Positions 8,662 through 17,060 of a stretch of DNA of 64,000 nucleotides are shown here, in pieces. Source of the DNA: Pelagibaculum spongiae (GTDB taxonomy: Bacteria > Pseudomonadota > Gammaproteobacteria > Enterobacterales > Pelagibaculaceae); contig NZ_QDDL01000003.1 in the NCBI RefSeq assembly GCF_003097315.1, positions 124,001 to 188,000 of the forward strand, written 5' to 3'. Under the pieces are notes generated by a model that saw nothing but the letters and a program-made list of their open reading frames with translations, made no database searches and was not told the DNA's origin. The first letter of the stretch is position 1. Each line of letters opens with the position of its first letter. The translations under genes were made by a program, and so were the position numbers.

Positions 8662-10455
8662 TTATATTCGTCTCTTTACATAACTGCCTGGAGCAGCCTC
8701 CAGAGCTTTAAATTTTCCTGAACCAGGTATTCTGGCAGGTACTTTTTTACCGCGCTTTTCCGACGCCCAGATATCCCAATCGGTCCACCAAGAGCCTTCA
8801 TTTTGCTGCGCATTTTCTAACCAATCATCTGGGCTGTCTGGTAATTCATCGCAAGTCTGAAAACCATACTTGTTATTTACTGGCGGATTGACGATACCAG
8901 CAATATGCCCCGAACCACCCAAAACAAATTTTACCGGACCCTGATGCAATTTGGCACCTGGGTAAGTCGACTGCCATTTGGCGATATGGTCATCGTGCGT
9001 CGACACAAAGTAAGCCGGAGTTTTAATCGTCGAAACATCAATTGCAACCCCTGCTAGCTCAACACCCTCTGAATCCTTAAAACAGTTTTCCATGTACATC
9101 TTTCGCAGATACCAAGTATGCATTTTTGCCGGCATATTGGTTGCATCTGAATTCCAGTAAAGCAGATCAAATGGGAAAGGCGTGTCACCACACAAGTAAT
9201 TGGTGATGAAATAGCTCCAAATTAGATCATTCTCACGCAACATGTTGAAACTACCAGCCATTACACGGCCATTCATGTAGCCATCATCTGCTGCATTACT
9301 CTCAATTGAAGCCACCTGCTTCTCATCGATGAACACGCCTAGCTCGCCTGGATCACTAAAATCTATCAGCGTTGCCAAATAAGTAAGCGACTCCAGTTTA
9401 TCCGCCTGACCCTTACTTTTTAACCAAGCGGCCGTTGCAGACAATAAAGTACCGCCGAGGCAATAACCGGTTGCCATCACTGGTTGGTCATTAGTGATTT
9501 GACGAATGGTATCAATCGCCGCCAAGGTGCCGTCAGTTAAATAATCATCAAAGGTTTTATCTTTGTGCTCAGCACCAGGATTAACCCATGAAATCATAAA
9601 AACGGTATAACCCTGATTCACTAGCCATTGCACGTAGGAATTTTTTGGTGACAAATCGAGGATGTAATATTTGTTAATCCACGGTGGAATAATCATTATC
9701 GGTTTTTGATAAACCGTTTTAGTGGTCGGTTTATATTGGATCAATTGCATCATGTCATTTTGAAAAACGACCGAACCTTCGGTAATGGCGACATTTTTGC
9801 CCAACTCAAACGCATCTAAGTCGGTCATGCGGATATCTAAACGACCGTTACCGCGCTCTAGATCTTGCAACATATGATCCAGACCACGAACTAGGTTTTC
9901 ACCACGGCTTTCAATAGTGCGTTTTAAAACATCTGGATTGGTAGTAACAAAGTTGGTTGGCGACATGGCACCCACAAACTGGCGGGTGATAAATTCGAGC
10001 TTTTGGTGGTTCTTTTCATCCATTCCATCAACGGAATGAATCGATTTTTGAAAAAACTGCGATGTCAGCAAATAAGATTGTTTTATAAAATCAAATAGCG
10101 CGACTTCAGTCCATTCTTTGCCTTTAAAACGTCGGTCACCTTTTTTTGGCTCAACTACCGGCGAAGCTTGCTGGCCTATCATGCCAAACAACATATTGTG
10201 ACAAAGCTGGGCGTAATTTTGCCAAAACTCTAACTGAGCATTTACCAACTTACTTGGGTCTTGAATCAGCTGTTCTGTCAGATCAAGGAAGGCACCGCCA
10301 ATATTCATTACATCTGGCTCACCACCACCGACTGATTGTCGATCCATAAAATCTTTTACAATTCGCTGACTTCGGCGGGCAATATCATCAAAAATCTGAA
10401 CTACATCAGCCTTTTCATCAAGACTTTCAGAGTCATGCTGCGTCTGAGCACTCAT
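8662..10455 (-). CDS. phaC: Class I poly(3-hydroxyalkanoate) synthase
   Basis: Polymerises (R)-3-hydroxyacyl-CoA into PHA granules in the cytoplasm. The 597-residue length and single-subunit form fit class I. An N-terminal helical region (1-200) precedes the alpha/beta-hydrolase core. Numbered from the upstream ATG (10461), the lipase-like box GYCLGG holds nucleophile Cys334, with Asp491 in HDDHIAKW and His519 in GGSGHIAG. I prefer the second ATG (10453-10455), since AAGGAA is 7 bases upstream of it and too close to the first. It is followed at once by the Sel1 lipoprotein gene and preceded by the phasin gene with a terminator between. phaB and the hydratase are nearby, but phaA is not in the window. 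Confidence 0.96.
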   Translation of the reverse strand: MSAQTQHDSESLDEKADVVQIFDDIARRSQRIVKDFMDRQSVGGGEPDVMNIGGAFLDLTEQLIQDPSKLVNAQLEFWQNYAQLCHNMLFGMIGQQASPVVEPKKGDRRFKGKEWTEVALFDFIKQSYLLTSQFFQKSIHSVDGMDEKNHQKLEFITRQFVGAMSPTNFVTTNPDVLKRTIESRGENLVRGLDHMLQDLERGNGRLDIRMTDLDAFELGKNVAITEGSVVFQNDMMQLIQYKPTTKTVYQKPIMIIPPWINKYYILDLSPKNSYVQWLVNQGYTVFMISWVNPGAEHKDKTFDDYLTDGTLAAIDTIRQITNDQPVMATGYCLGGTLLSATAAWLKSKGQADKLESLTYLATLIDFSDPGELGVFIDEKQVASIESNAADDGYMNGRVMAGSFNMLRENDLIWSYFITNYLCGDTPFPFDLLYWNSDATNMPAKMHTWYLRKMYMENCFKDSEGVELAGVAIDVSTIKTPAYFVSTHDDHIAKWQSTYPGAKLHQGPVKFVLGGSGHIAGIVNPPVNNKYGFQTCDELPDSPDDWLENAQQNEGSWWTDWDIWASEKRGKKVPARIPGSGKFKALEAAPGSYVKRRI

Positions 10456-10566
10456 ATGCATTTCCTTGTTGTTTTGCGTTACTTCCTTGCCCCTGATATT
10501 TGACTAAAATAATTCAAATCAAAAATTACTCTAATCATTGCACAGGGTTATCGCTGATAAAATAAC

Positions 10567-10596
10567 AAAAAAGCCGCCCTGATGGCGGCTTTTTTT
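10567..10596. terminator. Terminator after phasin gene
   Basis: Stem AAGCCGCC / GGCGGCTT with a short loop and long A/T flanks. It lies directly past the phasin stop on the minus strand and upstream of phaC, so phaC needs its own promoter in 10456-10566. Confidence 0.88.
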
Positions 10597-10607
10597 ACCA
10601 CTAAAAC

Positions 10608-10994
10608 TTAAGCAGCTTTAGATGGTGCTTTTTTAGTAGCAGGTTTAACTGCAGCAGCGACTGCGCTTTGGCTTTCTTGTGCCATTTTCTCTAGCTCAGT
10701 TTTGAAAGAGGCGCCCATCTCAGCTAGTACCTTTGCATCATCGGCAACTTTTTTGCTAACAGTTTTCACAGCTTCAACTTGACCCGCTGCGTACTTTTGC
10801 ATGCCTTCCAGATCTTGGATCTGAGTCGCAGCTTTCAATTGCTGAACACCCATTTCTGAATAGCTTTGCAAAGTAGCGAGTTGGAATTCAGCCAATCTTT
10901 CGATGCTTTCTACAGCCAGCTCATTCAAACGAGTCATCGGTTGAGTCATACGCTGTGCTTGATCGTTAAACTGCTTCATCATATCTGTGTACAT
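10608..10994 (-). CDS. phaP: Phasin family granule-associated protein
   Basis: Phasins coat PHA granules and control their number and size. The 128 residues are almost wholly alpha-helical and lack a signal peptide. A phasin core (MMKQFNDQAQRMTQPMTRLN to about residue 100) is followed by an Ala/Lys/Pro-rich tail (AAAVKPATKKAPSKAA), typical of these proteins. The start at 10992-10994 has AGGAAG five bases upstream; the longer frame to 11186 runs into the divergent hydratase gene and is not credible. It is upstream of phaC on the same strand and separated from it by a terminator. Confidence 0.85.
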   Translation of the reverse strand: MYTDMMKQFNDQAQRMTQPMTRLNELAVESIERLAEFQLATLQSYSEMGVQQLKAATQIQDLEGMQKYAAGQVEAVKTVSKKVADDAKVLAEMGASFKTELEKMAQESQSAVAAAVKPATKKAPSKAA

Positions 10995-11041
10995 GGCCAC
11001 TTCCTTCTGTTGTGATTGATTTTCCTTGATTGTTGCAATGC

Positions 11042-11070
11042 AGCATACAAGTGATTTTTGTGCAGCGCAA
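11042..11070 (-). promoter_or_regulatory. Possible phasin promoter
   Basis: On the minus strand TTGCGC and TATGCT are spaced by 17 bases, about 50 bases upstream of the phasin start. The hexamers are only moderate matches to the sigma70 consensus. Confidence 0.45.
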
Positions 11071-11166
11071 CATAAAAAGCGTCTTAAAAATTCAATTATT
11101 GGCTTTCGCCGCACAAGCAGGCAAAATGACCGATAAAGAATGCTCATCACAAAAGAAGCTGCGCTT

Positions 11167-11667
11167 ATGAACTCGCTAGAAAACATCCCGCTCGATCAAC
11201 TACACGAAGGCCTTTCTGCTAGCCTAGAAAAGACCATCACCCAACAAGATATTCAGCTTTTCGCCGCAGTATCGGGTGATATCAATCCCGCTCACCTAGA
11301 TGCTGAATATGCAGCAAGCACGCCATTTAAAGAGCCTATTGCTCACGGCATGTATGGCGGCGCATTGGTATCGGCATTATTGGGCACCCAATTGCCTGGT
11401 CCTGGCACTATTTATCTATCACAGCAATTGAGTTTTTTGCGGCCGGTAAAAATTGGCGACAGTTTGACTGCCAAAGCCACCGTAAAAACAATTGATGCTG
11501 AAAAGAATCGGGTAGTGATCGACTGCCAAGTGACCAATCAATTAGGAAAACCAGTGATTACTGGTGAAGCTTTAGTGATGGCACCATTAGAAAAAGTGGT
11601 GATTGAAGCGCCGAAAGTGCCTCAGATACAGATTGAAAAGAATGTTGCGGATTCTACCACTGCTTAA
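11167..11667 (+). CDS. MaoC-like (R)-enoyl-CoA hydratase, PhaJ type
   Basis: Single hot-dog-fold hydratase that would convert trans-2-enoyl-CoA to (R)-3-hydroxyacyl-CoA, linking beta-oxidation to PHA synthesis. The catalytic Asp/His pair sits in the hydratase-2 motif: GDINPAHLD followed by PIAHGMYGG. The 166-residue size suits a single-domain MaoC protein; the C-terminal ~25 residues are an unusual extension rich in V, I, K and P. I prefer the ATG at 11167 (MNSLENIPL); a start at 11140 would add nine residues. It is divergent from the phasin gene and close to phaC and phaB. The (R)-specific role is inferred from context. Confidence 0.8.
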   Translation: MNSLENIPLDQLHEGLSASLEKTITQQDIQLFAAVSGDINPAHLDAEYAASTPFKEPIAHGMYGGALVSALLGTQLPGPGTIYLSQQLSFLRPVKIGDSLTAKATVKTIDAEKNRVVIDCQVTNQLGKPVITGEALVMAPLEKVVIEAPKVPQIQIEKNVADSTTA

Positions 11668-11705
11668 AAAGCAGTTTGTCGAAGCAACCGGTCAAAATAG
11701 CCGAA

Positions 11706-12203
11706 TTAATTGGCAGAAGAATAATCGACATGGTTGGCAGAGTTCTCTGCCAGCCCACACCAATCATCAGGTAAATTCAAAACAAATGCTTGGCCCGGAT
11801 TAAGAAATTCATCAATGGGGCTAGCAGATAACCAACTGGCCAAATGATTCAACCCCGGCTGATGACCTATCAACAACAAATCACCCGACTCATGCCATTC
11901 GATGCGCGATAGTAATTTGGAATAAGACGCCAAATAGAAAGCATCTTCTGTCAGCTTTTTTTCTGCTGGCACCCCAATCGATAAACTCGGCGCTAACTCC
12001 GTTAGTAATTCAGCCGTTTGCTGGCAACGCACTGCGGGAGAAATCAGCCATGCGGAAGGTTGTATCTTTTGCTCAATTAACCAAGCAGCTGTTTGCTGTA
12101 AATCTGCCTGGGAATATTGCTGCACCAGCAAAGGGCGATCAAAATCACTGGTCGCTTGAAAACTTGCGACACCGTGCCGAACAAGAATTAAACGTCGCGA
12201 CAT
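11706..12203 (-). CDS. sixA: Phosphohistidine phosphatase SixA
   Basis: A histidine-phosphatase (phosphoglycerate-mutase-like) protein that removes phosphate from phosphohistidine proteins. In E. coli it acts on the nitrogen phosphotransferase and ArcB systems. The RHG motif near residue 9 (LILVRHGVA) holds the nucleophilic histidine, and LLIGHQPGLN holds the second conserved histidine. The 165-residue length fits. The ATG at 12201-12203 has AGGAG 6 bases upstream; a GTG two codons earlier is less likely. It lies about 50 bases downstream of queF on the same strand and could share its transcript. Confidence 0.9.
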   Translation of the reverse strand: MSRRLILVRHGVASFQATSDFDRPLLVQQYSQADLQQTAAWLIEQKIQPSAWLISPAVRCQQTAELLTELAPSLSIGVPAEKKLTEDAFYLASYSKLLSRIEWHESGDLLLIGHQPGLNHLASWLSASPIDEFLNPGQAFVLNLPDDWCGLAENSANHVDYSSAN

Positions 12204-12260
12204 AATCACTCCTGATGGCTATAAATTATTCGAAAGCGCCTGCTTTTGAGCCGCTATTGG

Positions 12261-13094
12261 TTATTGACGGAAATCCCGCTCAAATACAAATTCTCTCTGA
12301 CAATTTGAACGATACGGATTAATGTCCAAACCACCACGGCGCACATAACGCGCCCATACCGTTAAACGCTGCGGGTTACAAAAGCGCTTAATGTCAGTGA
12401 AAATACGCTCGACACACTGCTCATGAAACTCATTATGATTTCTAAAAGAGATCAAATATTTCAGCAGCGCTTCTTGGTCAATCTCCTGACCACTGTATTC
12501 AATCCAAACACTGCCCCAATCCGGCTGACCGGTAACTAAGCAATTGGATTTTAATAAATGGCTATATAAAAGCTGATGACGGACTTCACCGTCCTCTAGC
12601 AGCTTTAGTAGTTCTGGCTGATAACTATAGTTGTCAATTTCAACATCCAATTCATCAATACATTGCCCCATTGGCGCTTGGCAATTTTCATAGCGATCTG
12701 GATGACTCATAGTGACTACCACCGGCACACCAACTGCATGAGTTAAATCTGCGGCAACCAGTTTTTCTAACGCATCAACCGAAGACAGTCGATGCTGGTT
12801 TAACGAGTTGAAATACAACTTAAGTGATTTGGACTCGACCAAAAATTCTGATTCTGCTGGAAAGTGAATCTGACCAATCGCTACGCAAGGCTTGCCTTTC
12901 AGATTGAGCCAAGAGACTTCCCAAGCATTCCATATATCGACCCCAAAGAAAGGTAATTGGTTTTGGTCAATGCCCAGTTCCAGACGCTTGCCCAATCGCG
13001 GGATTGGAAACAGTAAATCTGGATCATAGCTTTGCGGATACTCACTGGTTTTTCCTAATGGAATATCCGGATTTGACTCAATACTCAATTTCAT
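12261..13094 (-). CDS. queF: NADPH-dependent preQ0 reductase (type II QueF)
   Basis: Reduces 7-cyano-7-deazaguanine (preQ0) to preQ1 in queuosine tRNA modification. The ~278-residue length marks the two-domain (YqcD-type) form. The C-terminal domain carries the catalytic cysteine in KSNCLVTGQPDWG, the motif FRNHNEFHEQCVE, and the RYVRRGGLDINPYRS segment. The start is uncertain: AGGAG directly abuts the ATG used here (13092-13094), whereas a TTG two codons downstream would have ideal spacing, and a GTG lies at 13106. Family N-termini reach PLGK-EY about 10 residues in, which is compatible with either. It precedes sixA. Confidence 0.95.
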   Translation of the reverse strand: MKLSIESNPDIPLGKTSEYPQSYDPDLLFPIPRLGKRLELGIDQNQLPFFGVDIWNAWEVSWLNLKGKPCVAIGQIHFPAESEFLVESKSLKLYFNSLNQHRLSSVDALEKLVAADLTHAVGVPVVVTMSHPDRYENCQAPMGQCIDELDVEIDNYSYQPELLKLLEDGEVRHQLLYSHLLKSNCLVTGQPDWGSVWIEYSGQEIDQEALLKYLISFRNHNEFHEQCVERIFTDIKRFCNPQRLTVWARYVRRGGLDINPYRSNCQREFVFERDFRQ

Positions 13095-13252
13095 CTCCTG
13101 AAACACTGCTTAACAGGTGTCGGCACAGTCGCTACGGCTAGAATTTCTGTCTAATGCTGGGCATTTGGGACTTTTTCATAACACCCGTCAAGGGCCCATA
13201 TCAAAAGAGCACAAAATATGCATTTATTCTAAGGCTTCTCGATTGGTTGCTA

Positions 13253-13320
13253 TACCCAAGCCACCTCAAATGCATAGTTCGCTCTGAGATCCTGAAATTC
13301 ACATTTTGAAGTGGTTTGGA
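13253..13320. repeat. Dispersed palindromic repeat, copy B
   Basis: Imperfect inverted repeat: left arm CCCAAGCCACCTCAAATGC, right arm CATTTTGAAGTGGTTTGG (reverse complement CCAAACCACTTCAAAATG), with about 30 bases between. The arms match those of the copies at 23.1 and 29.3 kb. It lies in the queF-phaB gap. Confidence 0.75.
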
Positions 13321-13415
13321 CATCATTATTTCCCTTGCACAAAACAACCAGTAACCCATCGCTACATTTGGCTTAAAAAAGTTGCAATTGAAATAAATAT
13401 TTCACGCCCAAGTTC

Positions 13416-13444
13416 TTGAAAGCAAGCTTAGCCATCCGTATAAA
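13416..13444 (+). promoter_or_regulatory. phaB sigma70 promoter
   Basis: TTGAAA (13416-13421) and TATAAA (13439-13444) are spaced by 17 bases, about 70 bases upstream of the phaB start. This is a near-consensus housekeeping promoter. The rest of the 13107-13513 gap holds only palindrome copy B. Confidence 0.7.
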
Positions 13445-13513
13445 TGTAGCTACTGCATTCAGCAGTTAACCCGGCACAGGAAGTAAGCCGGATATGAAAA
13501 CAAGGAGTATTCA

Positions 13514-14263
13514 ATGAGCAAGACAGTAGTCGCTCTTGTCACTGGTGGCATGGGTGGAATTGGTTCAGCTATTACGCTCAAGCTAGCCCAGCAAGGCTAC
13601 CGCGTGGTCGCAACCTACAGCCCTTCCCGTGACCCCCTACAAGCCGCTCAATGGACTGAGCAATTCAGAGAACAAGGACTGGATGTTCATGCTGCACCCG
13701 TTGACGTAACCAGCTTGGAAAGTTGTCAATCCTGCATTGAGATGGTCGAAAGTGATTTCGGCGATATCGGCGTATTGATCAACAATGCTGGCATTACTAA
13801 GGATGGTCGATTAGCCAAAATGTCTTCTGACAACTGGCAGGCAGTAATCGACACTAACCTCAATAGTGTTTTCAACATGACTCAGCCTTTGATAAATCGA
13901 ATGGTTGAGCGACAGTCTGGCCGTGTCATTAATATTTCATCAATTAATGGTCAAAAAGGTCAATTCGGACAAACCAATTATTCAGCAGCTAAAGCCGGCA
14001 TGCATGGCTTCACCATGGCACTGGCACAGGAAGTTGCTGCAAAAGGGATTACCGTCAATACAATTTCTCCAGGCTATATCGCCACTGAAATGGTAATGGC
14101 AGTTCCAGAGAAAATTCGCGAGCAGATTATTGCGGGCATTCCAGTCGGCCGACTGGGTAAGCCAGAAGAAATTGCAGAAACCATTGCTTGGTTATGTAAT
14201 GACAATGCTGGATTCGTTACCGGATCCAACATTGCCATCAATGGCGGCCAGCACATGCAATAA
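13514..14263 (+). CDS. phaB: Acetoacetyl-CoA reductase
   Basis: Short-chain dehydrogenase that reduces acetoacetyl-CoA to (R)-3-hydroxybutyryl-CoA with NADPH, the monomer for PhaC. The 249 residues show a Rossmann TGG-x-GGIG loop near residue 10, NNAGIT in the middle, and the Ser-Tyr-Lys triad in NISSINGQKGQFGQTNYSAAKAG (serine in ISS, then YSAAK). The last two blocks are typical of PhaB rather than FabG. The ATG follows AAGGAG at good spacing. It has its own promoter and a terminator-like stem shared with the convergent acuI-like gene. phaA is not adjacent, unlike the classic phaCAB operon. Confidence 0.92.
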   Translation: MSKTVVALVTGGMGGIGSAITLKLAQQGYRVVATYSPSRDPLQAAQWTEQFREQGLDVHAAPVDVTSLESCQSCIEMVESDFGDIGVLINNAGITKDGRLAKMSSDNWQAVIDTNLNSVFNMTQPLINRMVERQSGRVINISSINGQKGQFGQTNYSAAKAGMHGFTMALAQEVAAKGITVNTISPGYIATEMVMAVPEKIREQIIAGIPVGRLGKPEEIAETIAWLCNDNAGFVTGSNIAINGGQHMQ

Positions 14264-14304
14264 CCGCCAAACCAGTTCCTAAATAGGTACTAGTTTGTAT
14301 AAAA

Positions 14305-14341
14305 AAGTTGGTTAGTCGATTCTAACCAGCTTTCTTTTTTT
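14305..14341. terminator. Terminator between phaB and the acuI-like gene
   Basis: Stem AGTTGGTTAG / CTAACCAGCT (one G-U pair) followed by a T-rich run on the plus strand. The stem overlaps the 3' end of the convergent gene. Confidence 0.65.
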
Positions 14342-15298
14342 CAATTTACCTTTGAGAATATCATTAAAAATTGCAGGTACTTCTGTTAACGGCATTTCGT
14401 CTGCCAAGTCGTTTAATCCCGGTAACATCCATTCACTTGCAAATTTTTGCCACACTGTCGCTTTTGCAGCCAGTGGAATTTCTACTGAGTCAACACCCAA
14501 TAAAGAAACACCACGTAGAATAAATGGCAGAACCGTCATTTCTAATTTCGGCGAATCAACCAAACCACAACAACTTACCGCACCACCGGGTGCTAATGAA
14601 CGCAAAATCGCAGTTAAGGTTTGACCACCAGCACAATCCACTGCGCCATCCCACTGCGGTTTCAATAAAGGTTTTCCCGGTAACTCAGAAATTTCCTGAC
14701 GAGAAATCACTTCACTAGCACCAATTGATTTTAAATAGGCTTCGCTTTCTGCCTTACCGGTTACTGCGATTACCTGAAAACCAAGTTTGGCTAAAATCGC
14801 CACTGCAATACTGCCAACACCACCGGTTGCGCCGGTCACTAAAATACGGCCAGATTGAATACCATGCGCCAATAATTTCTCAACAGATAAGCCCGCGGTT
14901 AAACCCGCTGTACCTAAAACCATTGCCTGACGAGTGCTTAAACCTTGTGGTAATGGGGTCGCCCAGCTAGCAGGAACACGGATCATTTGGCTTAAGCCAC
15001 CATCGGTATTCATACCAAGGTCATAACCGGTAACTATAACCTGATCACCTGCTTTAAATTTTCCAGTGGAATCTGAAACCACCTCACCAGCAGCATCAAT
15101 TCCTGGGGTGTGCGGGTAATTACGCGTTACACCAGGAATACCTAAGCCAGAAAGTGCATCTTTAAAATTTAGCGAACTCCAGCCAACACGAACCAGTAAC
15201 TCGCCTTCAGGAAGTTGATCAATTTCACGACTAACTATTTGTTGTTCAAAGTTTCCCTGATCATCGGAAGTTACTCGTACCGCTTGAAATGAATTCAT
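14312..15298 (-). CDS. acuI: AcuI/YhdH-family zinc-independent oxidoreductase
   Basis: Medium-chain dehydrogenase/reductase of the YhdH/YhfP group, whose characterised members reduce acryloyl-CoA to propionyl-CoA with NADPH. The 328 residues have an N-terminal GroES-like domain (GWSSLNFKDALSG, then PGIDAAGEV) and a Rossmann domain with the NADP-binding sentence VTGATGGVGSIAVAILA. The cysteine-rich zinc site of alcohol dehydrogenases is absent. Members detoxify acryloyl-CoA from DMSP or 3-hydroxypropionate in marine bacteria. The substrate here is inferred. It is convergent with phaB, and propionyl-CoA could feed mixed PHA. Confidence 0.85.
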   Translation of the reverse strand: MNSFQAVRVTSDDQGNFEQQIVSREIDQLPEGELLVRVGWSSLNFKDALSGLGIPGVTRNYPHTPGIDAAGEVVSDSTGKFKAGDQVIVTGYDLGMNTDGGLSQMIRVPASWATPLPQGLSTRQAMVLGTAGLTAGLSVEKLLAHGIQSGRILVTGATGGVGSIAVAILAKLGFQVIAVTGKAESEAYLKSIGASEVISRQEISELPGKPLLKPQWDGAVDCAGGQTLTAILRSLAPGGAVSCCGLVDSPKLEMTVLPFILRGVSLLGVDSVEIPLAAKATVWQKFASEWMLPGLNDLADEMPLTEVPAIFNDILKGKLKKRKLVRID

Positions 15299-15398
15299 TT
15301 TCTATCTCCAGCCAGGTATCAAATGGGACCTGAAATTAACTTTGTTTACCAATCACTTTTGGCAAAACATCGAGGTGTAGCAAATCTCTAGCAGTCTA

Positions 15399-15606
15399 TA
15401 CCCAAATCGCCCCAAGATGTAGGGTACAGTTAGCGCTAGAAACTTAGGCACAGCCACATAATACCTGACTAAACCCTTAGTAGTTACAGTCATCTCAGTA
15501 GGTTTTGTTTGAAGCGAATAGCCATCTTTCTTTTGCAGAATCACTCTTTAAAAAAAAGAGCGATATGAAACATATCTAAACCAAACCTTCGGGGACTTGG
15601 GTACAT
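15399..15606. repeat. Possible MITE-like element with palindrome half-sites
   Basis: The 397-base gap 15299-15695 has no gene. It contains TATACCCAAATCGCCCCAAG (15399-15418) and, about 170 bases on, the near inverted match CCTTCGGGGACTTGGGTA (reverse complement TACCCAAGTCCCCGAAGG). The outer TACCCAA recalls the start of palindrome copy B. The pairing is imperfect, so this is tentative. Confidence 0.3.
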
Positions 15607-15695
15607 GGCAGTAATCCAGCGAATATAATTGCAAGAAGTTGCAGCTTGCAGCCGGTTAGGTAGAATCCGTCGCGCGATCACTGCAGGAAATAACA

Positions 15696-17060
15696 TTGCG
15701 ACTATCACTGCCTTACCGGGAAGATGCATCCAGTTGGTTTGACCATTTTGCAAAAAATGACTGGGCAATTTTTCTCGATTCATGCCAGCCAAATTCACAA
15801 GATGGTGATTTGGATATTATTGCAGCACAACCATGGCAAACCCTTTGGTTTGACCAGAATGGCTGGACGCTGGAAAAACATTGGCCTTTAAGCCAAGGCA
15901 AAGTGAATCCAGAAACTGCACCCATAAAACAAACCGGTACAGAAAATCCGTGGCAAAAATTACAACAGCTAATTCAGCAGTGCCCTGAAACAGCACCGCT
16001 ACACGGCGCTGTGGTTGGCTATTGGGGATATCACATTGACCAGCCCAAGCAGGATCGCGATAGCTGGATGCCACAAATGGCGGTGGGTTTTTATGACTGG
16101 TTATTAGTTACCGATCATAAAAATAAAACCTGCCAATTAATGGCTGCTGGTGTTCATATTAATGAACAACAATTAATAGATATAAAAAATGATCTATTAA
16201 AAAAATCCAGCAATAAATACACCGACTTTAAACTAACTAGCGAACCGACTAATTTAATGTCGAAGCAGCAATACCAAAACCACTTTGAAAAAATTAAAAA
16301 ATATCTCAAAGATGGCGATTGCTATCAAGTGAATTTAACCCAAGCCTTTGAAGCTAAGTTTACTGGCGATAGCTGGTCGGCTTATCAGCAGTTAAGAAAG
16401 AAAAACCCAGCACCTTTCAGCGCTTTTATTCGTACGCCGCATGGCAGTTTAGTCAGTTGTTCTCCGGAACGATTCCTCAAGCTTGACCAGCAGCAGGTTG
16501 AAACTAAGCCGATTAAAGGCACTCGCCCTAGAGGCAAAACACCACAGCAAGATTTACTGCTCAAACAGCAACTACAGGCCAGCCAGAAAGATCAGGCTGA
16601 AAATCTGATGATTGTTGATTTATTGCGCAATGATCTTGGAATGAGCTGCACTCCCGGTAGCATTCATGTTCCAGGATTATTTGAAATTGAAAGTTTTGCC
16701 AATGTTCACCACTTGGTTAGCACCATTCGCGGCAAACTAGATCCAAAACAAAGCCCAATTGAGTTGTTGCAGCATGCTTTCCCTGGTGGATCGATCACCG
16801 GCGCACCGAAGAAGCGTTCAATGGAAATCATCAACGAACTGGAAGCTATTGGCCGCTCAATATACTGCGGCAGCATTGGTTATATCGACTTTTCAGGTAA
16901 GATGGATACTAGCATTACTATCCGTACCGCAATCTGTTCTGACGATACCATTCGCTGGTGGGGTGGCGGCGGAATTGTTTATGATTCAAAAGTTGATGAG
17001 GAATATCAGGAATCTTTTGATAAGGTAGACAACATTGCCAGGCTGCTTAAAGCGATGTAA
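15696..17060 (+). CDS. pabB: Aminodeoxychorismate synthase component I
   Basis: PabB converts chorismate to 4-amino-4-deoxychorismate with ammonia from PabA, on the way to folate. The 454 residues have the poorly conserved N-terminal domain (1-190) and a chorismate-binding domain. The PabB-specific PIKGTRPRG carries the active-site lysine, where anthranilate synthases have PIAGT. Other conserved parts are ENLMIVDLLRNDL and PGGSITGAPKKR. The start is a TTG at 15696, preceded by AGGAAA at good spacing, and no better start exists. It overlaps nudL by one base (TAATG). The same pabB-nudL pair occurs in E. coli. Confidence 0.95.
   Translation: MRLSLPYREDASSWFDHFAKNDWAIFLDSCQPNSQDGDLDIIAAQPWQTLWFDQNGWTLEKHWPLSQGKVNPETAPIKQTGTENPWQKLQQLIQQCPETAPLHGAVVGYWGYHIDQPKQDRDSWMPQMAVGFYDWLLVTDHKNKTCQLMAAGVHINEQQLIDIKNDLLKKSSNKYTDFKLTSEPTNLMSKQQYQNHFEKIKKYLKDGDCYQVNLTQAFEAKFTGDSWSAYQQLRKKNPAPFSAFIRTPHGSLVSCSPERFLKLDQQQVETKPIKGTRPRGKTPQQDLLLKQQLQASQKDQAENLMIVDLLRNDLGMSCTPGSIHVPGLFEIESFANVHHLVSTIRGKLDPKQSPIELLQHAFPGGSITGAPKKRSMEIINELEAIGRSIYCGSIGYIDFSGKMDTSITIRTAICSDDTIRWWGGGGIVYDSKVDEEYQESFDKVDNIARLLKAM

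Noticed and set aside
8523-8711. Small plus-strand frame near the phaC end
   Set aside because: Antisense to the Sel1 lipoprotein signal peptide and the end of phaC.
10995-11186. Longer N-terminus for the phasin (64 extra residues)
   Set aside because: It would overlap the divergent hydratase gene, is Cys-rich and unlike phasins, and the ATG at 10994 has a strong ribosome site.
16759-17028. Alternate-frame peptide inside pabB suggesting a frameshift
   Set aside because: The pabB frame is continuous with all chorismate-enzyme motifs.
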